Assembly (NCBI GenBank): GCA_946615875.1
Contig: CAMOIK010000072.1
Location: 1-10,331 of the forward strand
Length of the DNA: 10,331 bases
Reading direction: 5' to 3'
DNA from: an uncultured Verrucomicrobiota bacterium
GTDB lineage: Bacteria > Verrucomicrobiota > Kiritimatiellia > RFP12 > UBA1067
Shown one piece after another: positions 1 to 6,383 of the stretch; positions within the stretch are counted from its first letter, which is position 1, and every line of letters begins with the position of its first letter. The notes beneath the pieces are model-generated. The model did not search any database and had not been told where the DNA came from. It was given only the letters and a program-made list of their open reading frames with translations. Made by a program: the position numbers and the translations under genes.

Positions 1-50
1 GCCCGGTCCGGCAGGCGGGACGTCCGGTAAATTTCGACAGGAGGCGGGAA

Positions 51-104
51 ATGATGAGAAGAAGACGAAAAGGCCGCCCAAAAACAATGGAGAATATGGT
101 ATAA
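51..104 (+). CDS. Possible 17-residue Arg-rich leader ORF upstream of fmt
   Basis: A perfect Shine-Dalgarno AGGAGG (39-44) lies 6 bases before ATG at 51. The reading frame gives MMRRRRKGRPKTMENMV and stops with TAA at 102-104, inside the -10 box of the fmt promoter and 8 bases before the fmt ATG. The same frame is open back to the window edge, so this could also be the end of a longer upstream gene rather than a separate peptide. If it is translated, ribosomes ending here could reinitiate at fmt on transcripts that start further upstream. The AGGAGG may be chance. No homology is recognised. Confidence 0.2.
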   Translation: MMRRRRKGRPKTMENMV

Positions 105-108
105 TATG
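93..108 (+). promoter_or_regulatory. Extended -10 promoter of fmt (leaderless-type)
   Basis: The stretch AATATGGTATAATATG contains TGG directly before a perfect TATAAT (100-105), which is an extended -10 element. No good -35 hexamer lies 16-18 bases upstream, as expected for this class. A transcript starting about 7 bases after the hexamer would begin at or next to the A of the fmt ATG at 113. The same 16 bases, with one change, precede the minus-strand operon at 9792-9777. Confidence 0.75.
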
Positions 109-112
109 CGCC

Positions 113-1087
113 ATGCGAGTGGTTTTCATGGGATCTGCCGCCGCCTCGGCGGTATGTCTTCGGGCGTTGCTTAGAGAAGGCGACCTCGAAGTAGTGGGCG
201 TCGTCACCCAGCCGGACAGGCCGGCCGGGCGCGGCAAGATGCTGTCCCAATGCCCCTGCAAGGCATTCGCGCTTCTGCACGGAGTCAAATCTGTAATATC
301 CCCCGAGGACGTGAACAGCCCCGCGACGATGGCGCAGCTCTACGCCTGGCATCCGGACGTGATCGCCGTGGTGGCGTTCGGGCAGTTCCTGCGCAAGCCG
401 CTGCTGGAACTGCCGCGCCATGGATGCGTCAATTGCCACTTCTCCCTGCTGCCCAAGTATCGCGGCGCGTCGCCAGTAGTGGCGGCGATCGCGGCCGGCG
501 AGAAGCTCACGGGCGTGACGGTCATGCGCATGGGCGTGGGCATGGACGACGGCCCGATAATGATGCAGGCGTACGAGCCGATCTACTCCGACGCTACCGG
601 CGGCAAGCTCATGGACGATCTGGCGACCGTCGGCGGCGTGACGCTCGCCAAGGCTCTGCGGCTGATGGCGCAGGGCAAGCTGCCGCCGGAAGTGCCGCAA
701 GTCGAAGAAGACGCCACTTTCGCCCGGAAGCTGAAGAAGACGGACGGGCTGATCGACTGGTCCGCTCCGGTGCTGGTCATCGAGCGGCGCATACGCGCCT
801 ACAGTCCGTGGCCGGGTTGCTACACCTTCCTGCCGGAACGGTTCCGCCGCAAGGGCAACAGCGGACGGCTCGCCGTCCTCAAGGCCGCTATCGTCTCCGA
901 AATGGAGCCGGGCTGGGCGCAGGCCGCGCCGGGTTGCGTGTTGAAGAACACCAAATCCGGTCCGGTCGTGAAGTGCGGCGACACGGCGCTGATGCTGGCC
1001 GAAGTCAAGCCCGAAGGCTCGTCGGCGATGGGCGGCGGCGCATTCCTGATGGGCAGGCCGCTCGTCGAAGGCGAAATCCTTTCCTGA
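113..1087 (+). CDS. fmt: Methionyl-tRNA formyltransferase
   Basis: Transfers a formyl group from 10-formyl-tetrahydrofolate to methionyl-tRNA(fMet) in the cytoplasm, for translation initiation. The 324 residues match the usual family length. The N-terminal formyltransferase fold opens MRVVFMGS, with QPDRPAGRGK at 33-42. The catalytic triad is in place: N107 and H109 in CVNCHFSLLPKYRG, and D145 in GMDDG. The C-terminal tRNA-binding domain carries the family pattern DGLIDWS and RRIRAYSPWPG. The segment after MGS (AAAS) lacks the usual T-P-x-F, a mild divergence. ATG 113 is chosen because it gives the standard N-terminus. It has no Shine-Dalgarno and sits 7 bases after a TATAAT box, so the mRNA is probably leaderless. 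The usual partner def is not visible, although the window starts only 112 bases upstream. The acyl carrier genes follow after a 72-base gap with no visible promoter or terminator, so read-through is likely. Confidence 0.96.
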   Translation: MRVVFMGSAAASAVCLRALLREGDLEVVGVVTQPDRPAGRGKMLSQCPCKAFALLHGVKSVISPEDVNSPATMAQLYAWHPDVIAVVAFGQFLRKPLLELPRHGCVNCHFSLLPKYRGASPVVAAIAAGEKLTGVTVMRMGVGMDDGPIMMQAYEPIYSDATGGKLMDDLATVGGVTLAKALRLMAQGKLPPEVPQVEEDATFARKLKKTDGLIDWSAPVLVIERRIRAYSPWPGCYTFLPERFRRKGNSGRLAVLKAAIVSEMEPGWAQAAPGCVLKNTKSGPVVKCGDTALMLAEVKPEGSSAMGGGAFLMGRPLVEGEILS

Positions 1088-1159
1088 ACGGCCAAGGCCG
1101 GCGGCTCACGACCCGCGCCCCGCAAAACCACTTCTCTCACTCAACCACCGGACATTCAA

Positions 1160-1423
1160 ATGGATAGAGACGCAACAATAGCGAAGATAAAGGAACTCAT
1201 CGTATCGAGCCTCGATCTGGAAGGCGTGTCGCCGGACGACATCGCCACCGACGACGCGCTGTTCGGCGACGGGCTGGGACTGGACTCGATCGACGCGCTG
1301 GAACTCGGAATGGCGATGCGCAAGGCGTTCGGCGTCGCGTTCTCCAAGGATCCGGCCGTGAACAGGAAGGTGTTCGCGTCGGTGGCGTCGCTCGCGGACT
1401 ACATAATCGGAGAAAAGCCATGA
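1160..1423 (+). CDS. Acyl carrier protein (APE-type, first of two)
   Basis: An 87-residue acidic carrier protein. S43 in GLGLDSIDALELG is the expected 4'-phosphopantetheine attachment site, and acyl intermediates would be carried on this arm. Length and helix pattern fit a free-standing ACP. It overlaps the next ACP by the four bases ATGA, so the two are probably translationally coupled. Paired small ACPs directly ahead of an AMP-ligase and a dehydratase are a hallmark of aryl polyene clusters (ApeE/ApeF), where they serve chain growth rather than housekeeping fatty acid synthesis. The start has no clear Shine-Dalgarno; ATG 1160 is the only start giving a full helix I. Assignment as ACP is secure. 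The aryl polyene role is inferred from the neighbours. Confidence 0.92.
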   Translation: MDRDATIAKIKELIVSSLDLEGVSPDDIATDDALFGDGLGLDSIDALELGMAMRKAFGVAFSKDPAVNRKVFASVASLADYIIGEKP

Positions 1424-1671
1424 CCAAGCAGGAGATAGAGAACACCATCCGCGACATCCTCGTGGCGGACTTCGAGGCCGACCCGGCCAAGCTGAAGCCG
1501 GATACGAACCTCTTCACGGAGCTGGACCTCGATTCGATCGACGCGATCGATCTCGTCGTGCGCCTCCAGCAGGAAACCGGCAAGAAGGTCGATCCCGAGG
1601 ACTTCCGGCAGATCCGCACCCTCAAAGACGTGACCGAAGCCGTCGCAAAGCTGGTCGGCGCCGCGGAGTAG
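1420..1671 (+). CDS. Acyl carrier protein (APE-type, second of two)
   Basis: An 83-residue acyl carrier protein. The phosphopantetheine serine is S39 in LDLDSIDAIDLVVRLQ. Its start overlaps the stop of the first ACP (ATGA) and has a good ribosome site, GGAGA at 1409-1413, 6 bases before the ATG. It differs clearly from its neighbour outside the DSID core, so the two are not a recent duplication and probably have separate partners, for instance one for the loaded starter and one for extension. That division of labour is inferred from APE systems and not shown by the sequence. A GC-rich hairpin and the ligase fusion gene follow immediately. Confidence 0.93.
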   Translation: MTKQEIENTIRDILVADFEADPAKLKPDTNLFTELDLDSIDAIDLVVRLQQETGKKVDPEDFRQIRTLKDVTEAVAKLVGAAE

Positions 1672-1673
1672 CG

Positions 1674-1691
1674 GCGCCGAGGGCTCGGCGC
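1674..1691 (+). other. GC-rich hairpin between ACP2 and the ligase fusion
   Basis: GCGCCGAG (1674-1681) and CTCGGCGC (1684-1691) are perfect 8-base complements separated by GG; in RNA the innermost pair would open to give a 4-base loop. It starts 3 bases after the ACP2 stop and lies 13 bases before the ligase ATG, which has no Shine-Dalgarno of its own. No U-tract follows, so it is not an intrinsic terminator. It could limit ribosome access or tune the ratio of ACPs to ligase. Confidence 0.35.
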
Positions 1692-1704
1692 GCCGCGCGC
1701 CTCA

Positions 1705-3309
1705 ATGTCAAACCCCCAGGCAGCCGCCATGCTCTCCGCCGCGTTCTGCGCCCTTTTCGGCCTTTCGCTGCTGCCAGGCCGCAAGCCGCTGTGCCTGCGC
1801 TTCGCCGAGCGCATATCCGGCGGCATAATGCCCGAAGGCGCGGAATGCTACTGCCGCCGCCTCACGTGGGCGTGGTTTTTCGTGCTGCTGTGCACGGCGT
1901 CCCTCGGACTCATGGACTGGCGGCTCTCTTTCGCCTCGCCGGCCATCGTGGCGCTTACGTTCCTCGTCGAGGGGCGCATACGCCGCCGACGCTTCTCGGC
2001 GACGTTCCACACAAGCGGCTCCACGGGCGGACCGAAGACGATAGTCAAGACCTTCGAATCGCTCGCCCGCGAAGTCGCGTGCCACCGCGACTTCTACCGC
2101 GCGCTCGCCGCGCCCGCGCCGGAGGCTGGCGGCGGAGACTCCCGCCTTGTATTCCTGGCGACGATCGAGCCGGGCCATATGTACGGGACGCTGTGGCGGG
2201 CGATGCTGCCAAAGGCTCTGGGATGCGAGATCGACCCGGAAGTGATACTCACGCCGGAGGCTCTGGTCGCGAAAATGAAGGCCTCCGGGCGCGTCTTCCT
2301 GGTGACCACGCCCTCTTTTCTCTCGCGCTTCCTGGCCTACTCCGGGCAATACGACGTGCCGCGAAACTGCGTCGAGATAACGACCAGCGGGGCTCTTCTG
2401 ACGGCCGACGTCGCGAAACGCGCCCGCGAGGTGTTCGGCGTCACGCCACGCGAGATATTCGGCGCCACCGAGACCGGCGGCGTGGCGTGGCGGCGACAGG
2501 AGGCCGGCGGGGAACCGTGGCGCGTGTTTGACGCTGTCAAGGTCGATGCCGACAGGGAGGGCCGCCTGGTGGTGCGCTCGCCATACTCCGTGCGCCGACG
2601 CTACGTGATGGGCGACGCCGTGAAACTCGCTCCCGGAAAGCGGGAATTCGCGCTGCTCGGGCGCGTGGACAGGCTGGTCAAAATCAACGAGGAGCGGGTC
2701 GATCTCGCCGAGATGGAAGAGAATATCCGCGCCATGGGATTCCGCGACTGCGCTCTCGCCGCGCTGGAAAGCGAGCGCGGCCCCTTCCTCGCCGCGCTGC
2801 TCGTGGCCGGCGAAGACGGGAAGACGCGCTCCGCGCTGGAGCTGCGCGCGATGATGCTCGGCGCATTCCCCAAGGGAACCGTGCCGAAACGCTTCAGATA
2901 CGCCCAGGAGCTGCCCCGCAACGCACAGGGCAAGGTCGTCGCCGCCGAAGTCCGCGCCAGGCTGGAGAGCGCGTTGGCAGAGCCGGTCGTATCCGAAGCG
3001 GTCCGCACGGCCGACGCTTTCCGCGCAACGCTGCACTTCGACGGCTCGGAGCCATACTTCCGAGGGCACTTCCCGTCTTTCCCGCTGCTGCCGGGCGTGG
3101 CGCAGCTCGGCCTGGCCGCGCAGTGGGCGGCGATGCTCGTCGGCGACGCCACGCGCAAGGCGAAGGCAGTGAAGAAGATGAAGTTCACGCACGTCATCAG
3201 GCCCGGCGACGAAGTGCAGGTGGCGCTGGCGCTGCGCAACGGCCGGGAAGTGGCCTACGAATATTCCAAAGGAGGCGTCCAGTGCTCGTCGGGTGTGCTT
3301 GTCTTCTGA
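1705..3309 (+). CDS. Three-part fusion: COG4648-like membrane segment, APE-type AMP-ligase, hotdog dehydratase
   Basis: A 534-residue protein with three parts. Residues 1-95 hold two hydrophobic segments (about 6-24 and 53-88) with RRLTWAWFFVLLCT, resembling the C-terminal part of the COG4648 membrane proteins of aryl polyene clusters. Residues about 96-425 are an adenylate-forming ligase with TSGSTGGPK (103-111), FGATETGG (252-259), MGD (302-304), GRVDRLVK (319-326) and the C-terminal lysine K410 in PRNAQGK. It would activate a starter acid for loading on an ACP. Residues about 436-534 are a FabZ/ApeI-like hotdog domain with GHFP (H455) and LLPGVAQLG. The position of the FabZ catalytic glutamate is G469. 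ATG 1705 follows the ACP2 stop in the same frame, with no upstream alternative and no Shine-Dalgarno; ATG 1729 is a second candidate. The stop overlaps the LolA-like gene. Domain calls are secure; substrate is unknown. Confidence 0.88.
   Translation: MSNPQAAAMLSAAFCALFGLSLLPGRKPLCLRFAERISGGIMPEGAECYCRRLTWAWFFVLLCTASLGLMDWRLSFASPAIVALTFLVEGRIRRRRFSATFHTSGSTGGPKTIVKTFESLAREVACHRDFYRALAAPAPEAGGGDSRLVFLATIEPGHMYGTLWRAMLPKALGCEIDPEVILTPEALVAKMKASGRVFLVTTPSFLSRFLAYSGQYDVPRNCVEITTSGALLTADVAKRAREVFGVTPREIFGATETGGVAWRRQEAGGEPWRVFDAVKVDADREGRLVVRSPYSVRRRYVMGDAVKLAPGKREFALLGRVDRLVKINEERVDLAEMEENIRAMGFRDCALAALESERGPFLAALLVAGEDGKTRSALELRAMMLGAFPKGTVPKRFRYAQELPRNAQGKVVAAEVRARLESALAEPVVSEAVRTADAFRATLHFDGSEPYFRGHFPSFPLLPGVAQLGLAAQWAAMLVGDATRKAKAVKKMKFTHVIRPGDEVQVALALRNGREVAYEYSKGGVQCSSGVLVF
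3268..3275 (+). promoter_or_regulatory. Ribosome binding site deciding the GTG start of the LolA-like gene
   Basis: AAAGGAGG ends 6 bases before GTG 3282, inside the 3' end of the ligase fusion gene. The later ATG at 3309 has no such site and would cut off most of the signal peptide. Confidence 0.75.
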
Positions 3310-3815
3310 TGGCCGCCGCGTTCGCGACGGAAGTGCCGCCGCTCGTGCGCGAGCGCCTGGCATCGACAAACGAGACCAGCGGATCGTTCGTCCAGACCAA
3401 GCGCCTTGCGTCCGGCGAGACGTTCGTGTCCGAAGGGCGCTGGAGAATGCGGCCCGGCGTGGATTTCGAGTGGCGCGTCACCGAGCCGTTCGACTCCGTC
3501 TTCTGGGCGGACGAAACAAGATACATATACTCCAACGAGGACGAAAAGGTGGAAAGGCCGCTCGCCGACCTCGCCGGATACGAGCACTTCAAGGGGGCGG
3601 GCGACGGCGACTTTTCGGCTTTCTTCAAGGCGTTCGACGCGCTCTACAAGGAGGATGCGGACGGCACGTTCCACGTGCTGGCGAAACCGCGAGACGAACG
3701 CCTCGCCCGCTTCCTTTCGCGCGTCGAGGCCGACGGCGTGACCACCGGGTGGGTGTTCCGCGCCACTTTCCCGGACTCCACCACGTTCGAGGTGAAGCTG
3801 CTGGAGAACCCCTAG
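3282..3815 (+). CDS. LolA-like periplasmic lipid/lipoprotein carrier (APE cluster type)
   Basis: A 177-residue exported protein of the LolA fold, which binds acyl chains in a hydrophobic half-barrel and shuttles them across the periplasm. The family core is seen at residues 34-72: GSFVQTKRLASGETFVSEG, then RWRMRPG and WRVTEPFDS. The GTG start at 3282 is chosen because AAAGGAGG precedes it and it gives an N-terminal hydrophobic stretch ending AAAFA at residue 15, a signal peptidase I site. The n-region has no positive charge, which is unusual. The gene begins inside the ligase fusion gene (28-base overlap), pointing to coupled translation. Placed after two ACPs, AMP-ligase and dehydratase, it corresponds to the LolA-like carrier of APE clusters rather than housekeeping lolA. 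An exporter of the MMPL type would be the expected partner but is not in the window. It ends 7 bases from the stop of convergent xseA. Confidence 0.85.
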   Translation: MLVGCACLLMAAAFATEVPPLVRERLASTNETSGSFVQTKRLASGETFVSEGRWRMRPGVDFEWRVTEPFDSVFWADETRYIYSNEDEKVERPLADLAGYEHFKGAGDGDFSAFFKAFDALYKEDADGTFHVLAKPRDERLARFLSRVEADGVTTGWVFRATFPDSTTFEVKLLENP

Positions 3816-3822
3816 GGCAAAG

Positions 3823-5100
3823 TCACGAGAGAGAGGAGACGACGCGGGACTCCACCGCGCCGTTTGCCAGCCTCGTAGAGATTCGGTCGCCGGGCGCAAG
3901 CGCGGCGGCGTCGCGCACGACGTTGCCGGAGGCGTCCGTGGTAAGGGAGTAGCCGCGCTTCAGCACCGCATACGGCGAAAGCAGTTCGAGCCGAGCCCTG
4001 TCGCGCTCCAAGCGCGAGGCGGCGCGTTCGCAGGCGAGCGCCAAAGAACGCGGCAGGCGCTCGGCCAGATGGCCTAGCCGCATGCTGGCTGTCTCGGCGG
4101 CGGTGCGCAGCGCGGCGGCGAGCGAGCGACCGTTCGCCTCCACGAGCAGCCTCGAGCGCTCCAATCGCGAACGCATCGCCGCCGCCAGAGAGCCGGAGAG
4201 CCTGTCAAGATGCTGCGCGGCGGCATCGACGCGGTTGCGCAGGCGCTCCGACATGGCGGCGGAGGCATCGGCCAGACGGCGCCGGACGTCGCCCAGGAGG
4301 GGGACGGCGATCTCGGCGGCGATGGACGGAGTCCCGGCGCGGACGTCGGCCACGAAGTCGCAGAGCGTGAAATCGGTCTCGTGCCCGACGGCGGAGATCA
4401 CGGGGACGGGGCATCTGGCGATGGCGCGGACGAGGCTCTCGTCGTTGAAGCAGAAGAGGTCCTCGAAGGAGCCGCCGCCACGCGCGACGATGAGAAGGTC
4501 CGGCTTCCAGTCGCGCCCGGGTTCGGAGAAGTACGTGACGCCTGCGACGAGGGAGCGGGGCGCGTCCGCGCCCTGCACCTGCGCCGGGAAAAGGCGTATC
4601 TCCAGGTTGGGGAAGCGGCGCGACATGACGCCGCACATGTCGTGTATCACCGCGCCGGCGGGGCTGGTGACGATGGCGATGCGGCGCGGGAACTTCGGGA
4701 GCGGGCGCTTGCGTCCGCGGGCGAACAGCCCTTCCGCCTCGAGCTTCGCCTTCAGCGCCAGATACTTCGCCATCAGCTCGCCCTCGCCGGCGAGACGGAT
4801 GCGCAGCACCACGAACTGGCACTCTCCGCGCTGTGGATACACGGACAGACGGCCGCGCACCTTGACGCGCCGCCCGTCGCAGAGCGCGTCTCGGCAGTCG
4901 CACGGGACGCGCGCGAAGAGGACCGCGCCGAGCTGCGCGCCGGCGTCCTTCAGGGCGAAGTAGCAATGGCCCGAAGGATAGCGGCGCCAGTTCGATATCT
5001 CCGCCTCAATGTCGATGGAGGGGAAACGGGCCTCGAGGCAGGTCTTCATCATCGCGACCACCTGCGAGACCGAATATACCGTGGGCATCTCCGCGCGCAC
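3823..5100 (-). CDS. xseA: Exodeoxyribonuclease VII large subunit
   Basis: The large, catalytic subunit of exonuclease VII, which degrades single-stranded DNA to oligonucleotides in the cytoplasm during repair. Counting from the internal ATG (5088): an N-terminal OB-fold with IDIEAEISNWRRYPSGHCYF (25-44), then IAIVTSPAGAVIHD (137-150), RGGGSFEDLFCFNDE (203-217) and VISAVGHETDFTLCDFVADV (230-249) followed by RAGTPSIAAE, all family signatures. A helical, Arg-rich region follows, and the C-terminus has LSPYAVLKRGYSL. I place the start at GTG 5100 because GAGAGGA (5113-5107) lies 6 bases before it; ATG 5088 is the alternative and has no ribosome site. The total is about 425 residues, normal for the family. 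It is last in the murD operon, 29 bases after ftsW. The partner xseB is not next to it. Confidence 0.95.
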   Translation of the reverse strand: MRAEMPTVYSVSQVVAMMKTCLEARFPSIDIEAEISNWRRYPSGHCYFALKDAGAQLGAVLFARVPCDCRDALCDGRRVKVRGRLSVYPQRGECQFVVLRIRLAGEGELMAKYLALKAKLEAEGLFARGRKRPLPKFPRRIAIVTSPAGAVIHDMCGVMSRRFPNLEIRLFPAQVQGADAPRSLVAGVTYFSEPGRDWKPDLLIVARGGGSFEDLFCFNDESLVRAIARCPVPVISAVGHETDFTLCDFVADVRAGTPSIAAEIAVPLLGDVRRRLADASAAMSERLRNRVDAAAQHLDRLSGSLAAAMRSRLERSRLLVEANGRSLAAALRTAAETASMRLGHLAERLPRSLALACERAASRLERDRARLELLSPYAVLKRGYSLTTDASGNVVRDAAALAPGDRISTRLANGAVESRVVSSLS

Positions 5101-5106
5101 TTCCGT

Positions 5107-5113
5107 TCCTCTC
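5107..5113 (-). promoter_or_regulatory. Ribosome binding site deciding the GTG start of xseA
   Basis: On the minus strand GAGAGGA is followed by a 6-base spacer and GTG at 5100. The ATG at 5088 would have an 18-base spacer from this site. Confidence 0.6.
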
Positions 5114-5129
5114 TGCCGCCGGCGGTCCG

Positions 5130-6278
5130 TCACCTCTTGGCGGCCCTCATGGAGCGTATCCCGACGGAAAGAATCGTGCCGACGGCGAAGAAGGCGCTCA
5201 ACATGTTCGTGCCGCCGTACGAGAAGAAGGGAAGCGCCATTCCCTTGGTCGGCAGCGCCTCGCACACGACGCCGAGGTTGAACACCGCCTGGAAGAAGAT
5301 CAAGAAGACCATGCCGAACGCCAGGTAGCGTCCAAGGCGGTCGGCGGCGGTCCGCGCGATCCAGACGCCCAGCGCGAAGAAGAGGCAGAAGAGGACGATC
5401 ACGGACACGGTGAAAGGCAGCCCCAGCTCCTCAGCGCCGATGGCGAAGATGAAATCCGTATGGGCCTCCGGCAGATACAGGCACTTCTGCATGGAGTTCC
5501 GCAGACCCACGCCGTATATGCCGCCGCGCTGTATCGCGACGAGCGACTGCTCGGCCTGGTACGCGGCGCGCTCCGCGGCGGCGTCCGCCACGCCCGACGC
5601 CGCTGGATCGGCGAGGAAAGCCGGCGGGCCGCCCATGAAGGCGAAGATGCGCGCCATCCTGTTCGCGTTGGTGCAGACCTTGTAGCCCACGGCCGCGGCG
5701 CCGAGCAGCGCGAACGGCATGAAGTGCAGCATCCGCACGCCCGCCACGAACATCACGAGGAAGCCGGAGCAGGCCACGACCATCGTGGAGCCGAAGTCCG
5801 GCTCCAGCATTATGGGCAGCGCCATGAGGCCGATGAAGAGCGCGGGGCACATCGCGCCTCGCTTGAACTGCTCCACCCGCCAGCCAGCCTTGTCGAGGAA
5901 GACGGATACGATGACGACCGTGGCGAGCTTGGCGAACTCGCTGGGCTGGATGTTGAGCGGCCCCAGCCGTATCCAGCGGTGCGAGCCGTTGATCGCCTTC
6001 TCCCGGAAGACGAGCCACAGCAGAGCGAAGACGAACGCGTAGAAGAGGACGCTGAGCAGCCAGTTGTCGCGCCACTTGCGGTAGTCGAAGAGAGCCGTCG
6101 CCACCGCCACCACTATGCCGACGGCAAGATAGGCGAACTGGCGCTTCATGAAGAAGTATACGTCCCCGTGATGCAGCCGCGCCGCGTTCGCGCCGCTCGC
6201 GCTGGTCAGCACGACCAGGCCGAGCGCGACGAGCGCGGCCACGACGAGTCCGAACAGATACAGGCCGCCCCTCTTCAT
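5130..6278 (-). CDS. ftsW: Peptidoglycan glycosyltransferase FtsW
   Basis: A SEDS-family lipid II polymerase of the division septum, working in the inner membrane with a class b penicillin-binding protein. The 382 residues are strongly hydrophobic, compatible with ten membrane spans. Family motifs: NGSHRWIRLGPLNIQPSEFAK (98-117), EPDFGSTM (159-166), YLPEAHTDFIFAIGAEELG (268-286) with the catalytic aspartate D275, and LPTKGMALPFFSYGGTN (342-358). The loop before the catalytic motif has an Ala-rich stretch around 223-240. FtsW is preferred over RodA because the gene sits in a murD operon. ATG 6278 has no Shine-Dalgarno, and a large hairpin occupies the leader between the LysM gene and this start. 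Normal context would continue with murG and murC; here xseA follows instead. Confidence 0.95.
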   Translation of the reverse strand: MKRGGLYLFGLVVAALVALGLVVLTSASGANAARLHHGDVYFFMKRQFAYLAVGIVVAVATALFDYRKWRDNWLLSVLFYAFVFALLWLVFREKAINGSHRWIRLGPLNIQPSEFAKLATVVIVSVFLDKAGWRVEQFKRGAMCPALFIGLMALPIMLEPDFGSTMVVACSGFLVMFVAGVRMLHFMPFALLGAAAVGYKVCTNANRMARIFAFMGGPPAFLADPAASGVADAAAERAAYQAEQSLVAIQRGGIYGVGLRNSMQKCLYLPEAHTDFIFAIGAEELGLPFTVSVIVLFCLFFALGVWIARTAADRLGRYLAFGMVFLIFFQAVFNLGVVCEALPTKGMALPFFSYGGTNMLSAFFAVGTILSVGIRSMRAAKR

Positions 6279-6317
6279 GGATTTGGGAACAGATGCGCCG
6301 GGCGTCGGTGGTTTTGA

Positions 6318-6364
6318 GAAGCCGAGAGGTTGAGAAGCCTTTGACGTCTCAACCCCTCGGCTTC
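6318..6364 (-). other. Strong hairpin in the ftsW leader
   Basis: GAAGCCGAGAGGTTGAGA (6318-6335) pairs with TCTCAACCCCTCGGCTTC (6347-6364) over 18 positions around an 11-base loop. The only mismatch on the plus strand (A6327 with C6355) becomes a G-U wobble in the minus-strand RNA, so the stem is complete in the ftsW transcript. A further copy, ACCTCTCGGC (6368-6377), is an exact complement of part of the first arm and could pair with it instead. No U-tract follows on either strand, so it is not a standard terminator. It may separate expression of the LysM gene from ftsW, act as an RNA-processing or stability element, or be a dispersed palindromic repeat. Confidence 0.7.
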
Positions 6365-6383
6365 GCCACCTCTCGGCGTTTCG

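Noticed and set aside
1708..3369. 553-codon minus-strand frame opposite the ligase fusion
   Set aside because: It is antisense to a gene with clear ligase and hotdog motifs, and is a typical GC-rich shadow frame without domains.
3810..3830. Terminator between the convergent LolA-like and xseA genes
   Set aside because: Only 7 bases separate the stops and no hairpin with a T-run is visible at the junction.
5101..5265. Extension of the xseA frame upstream to 5265
   Set aside because: It overlaps the C-terminal part of ftsW, and the XseA fold starts at TVYSVSQ just after 5088. A ribosome site supports GTG 5100.
6318..6364. Reading the ftsW leader hairpin as an intrinsic terminator after the LysM gene
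   Set aside because: No U-tract follows the stem on either strand.
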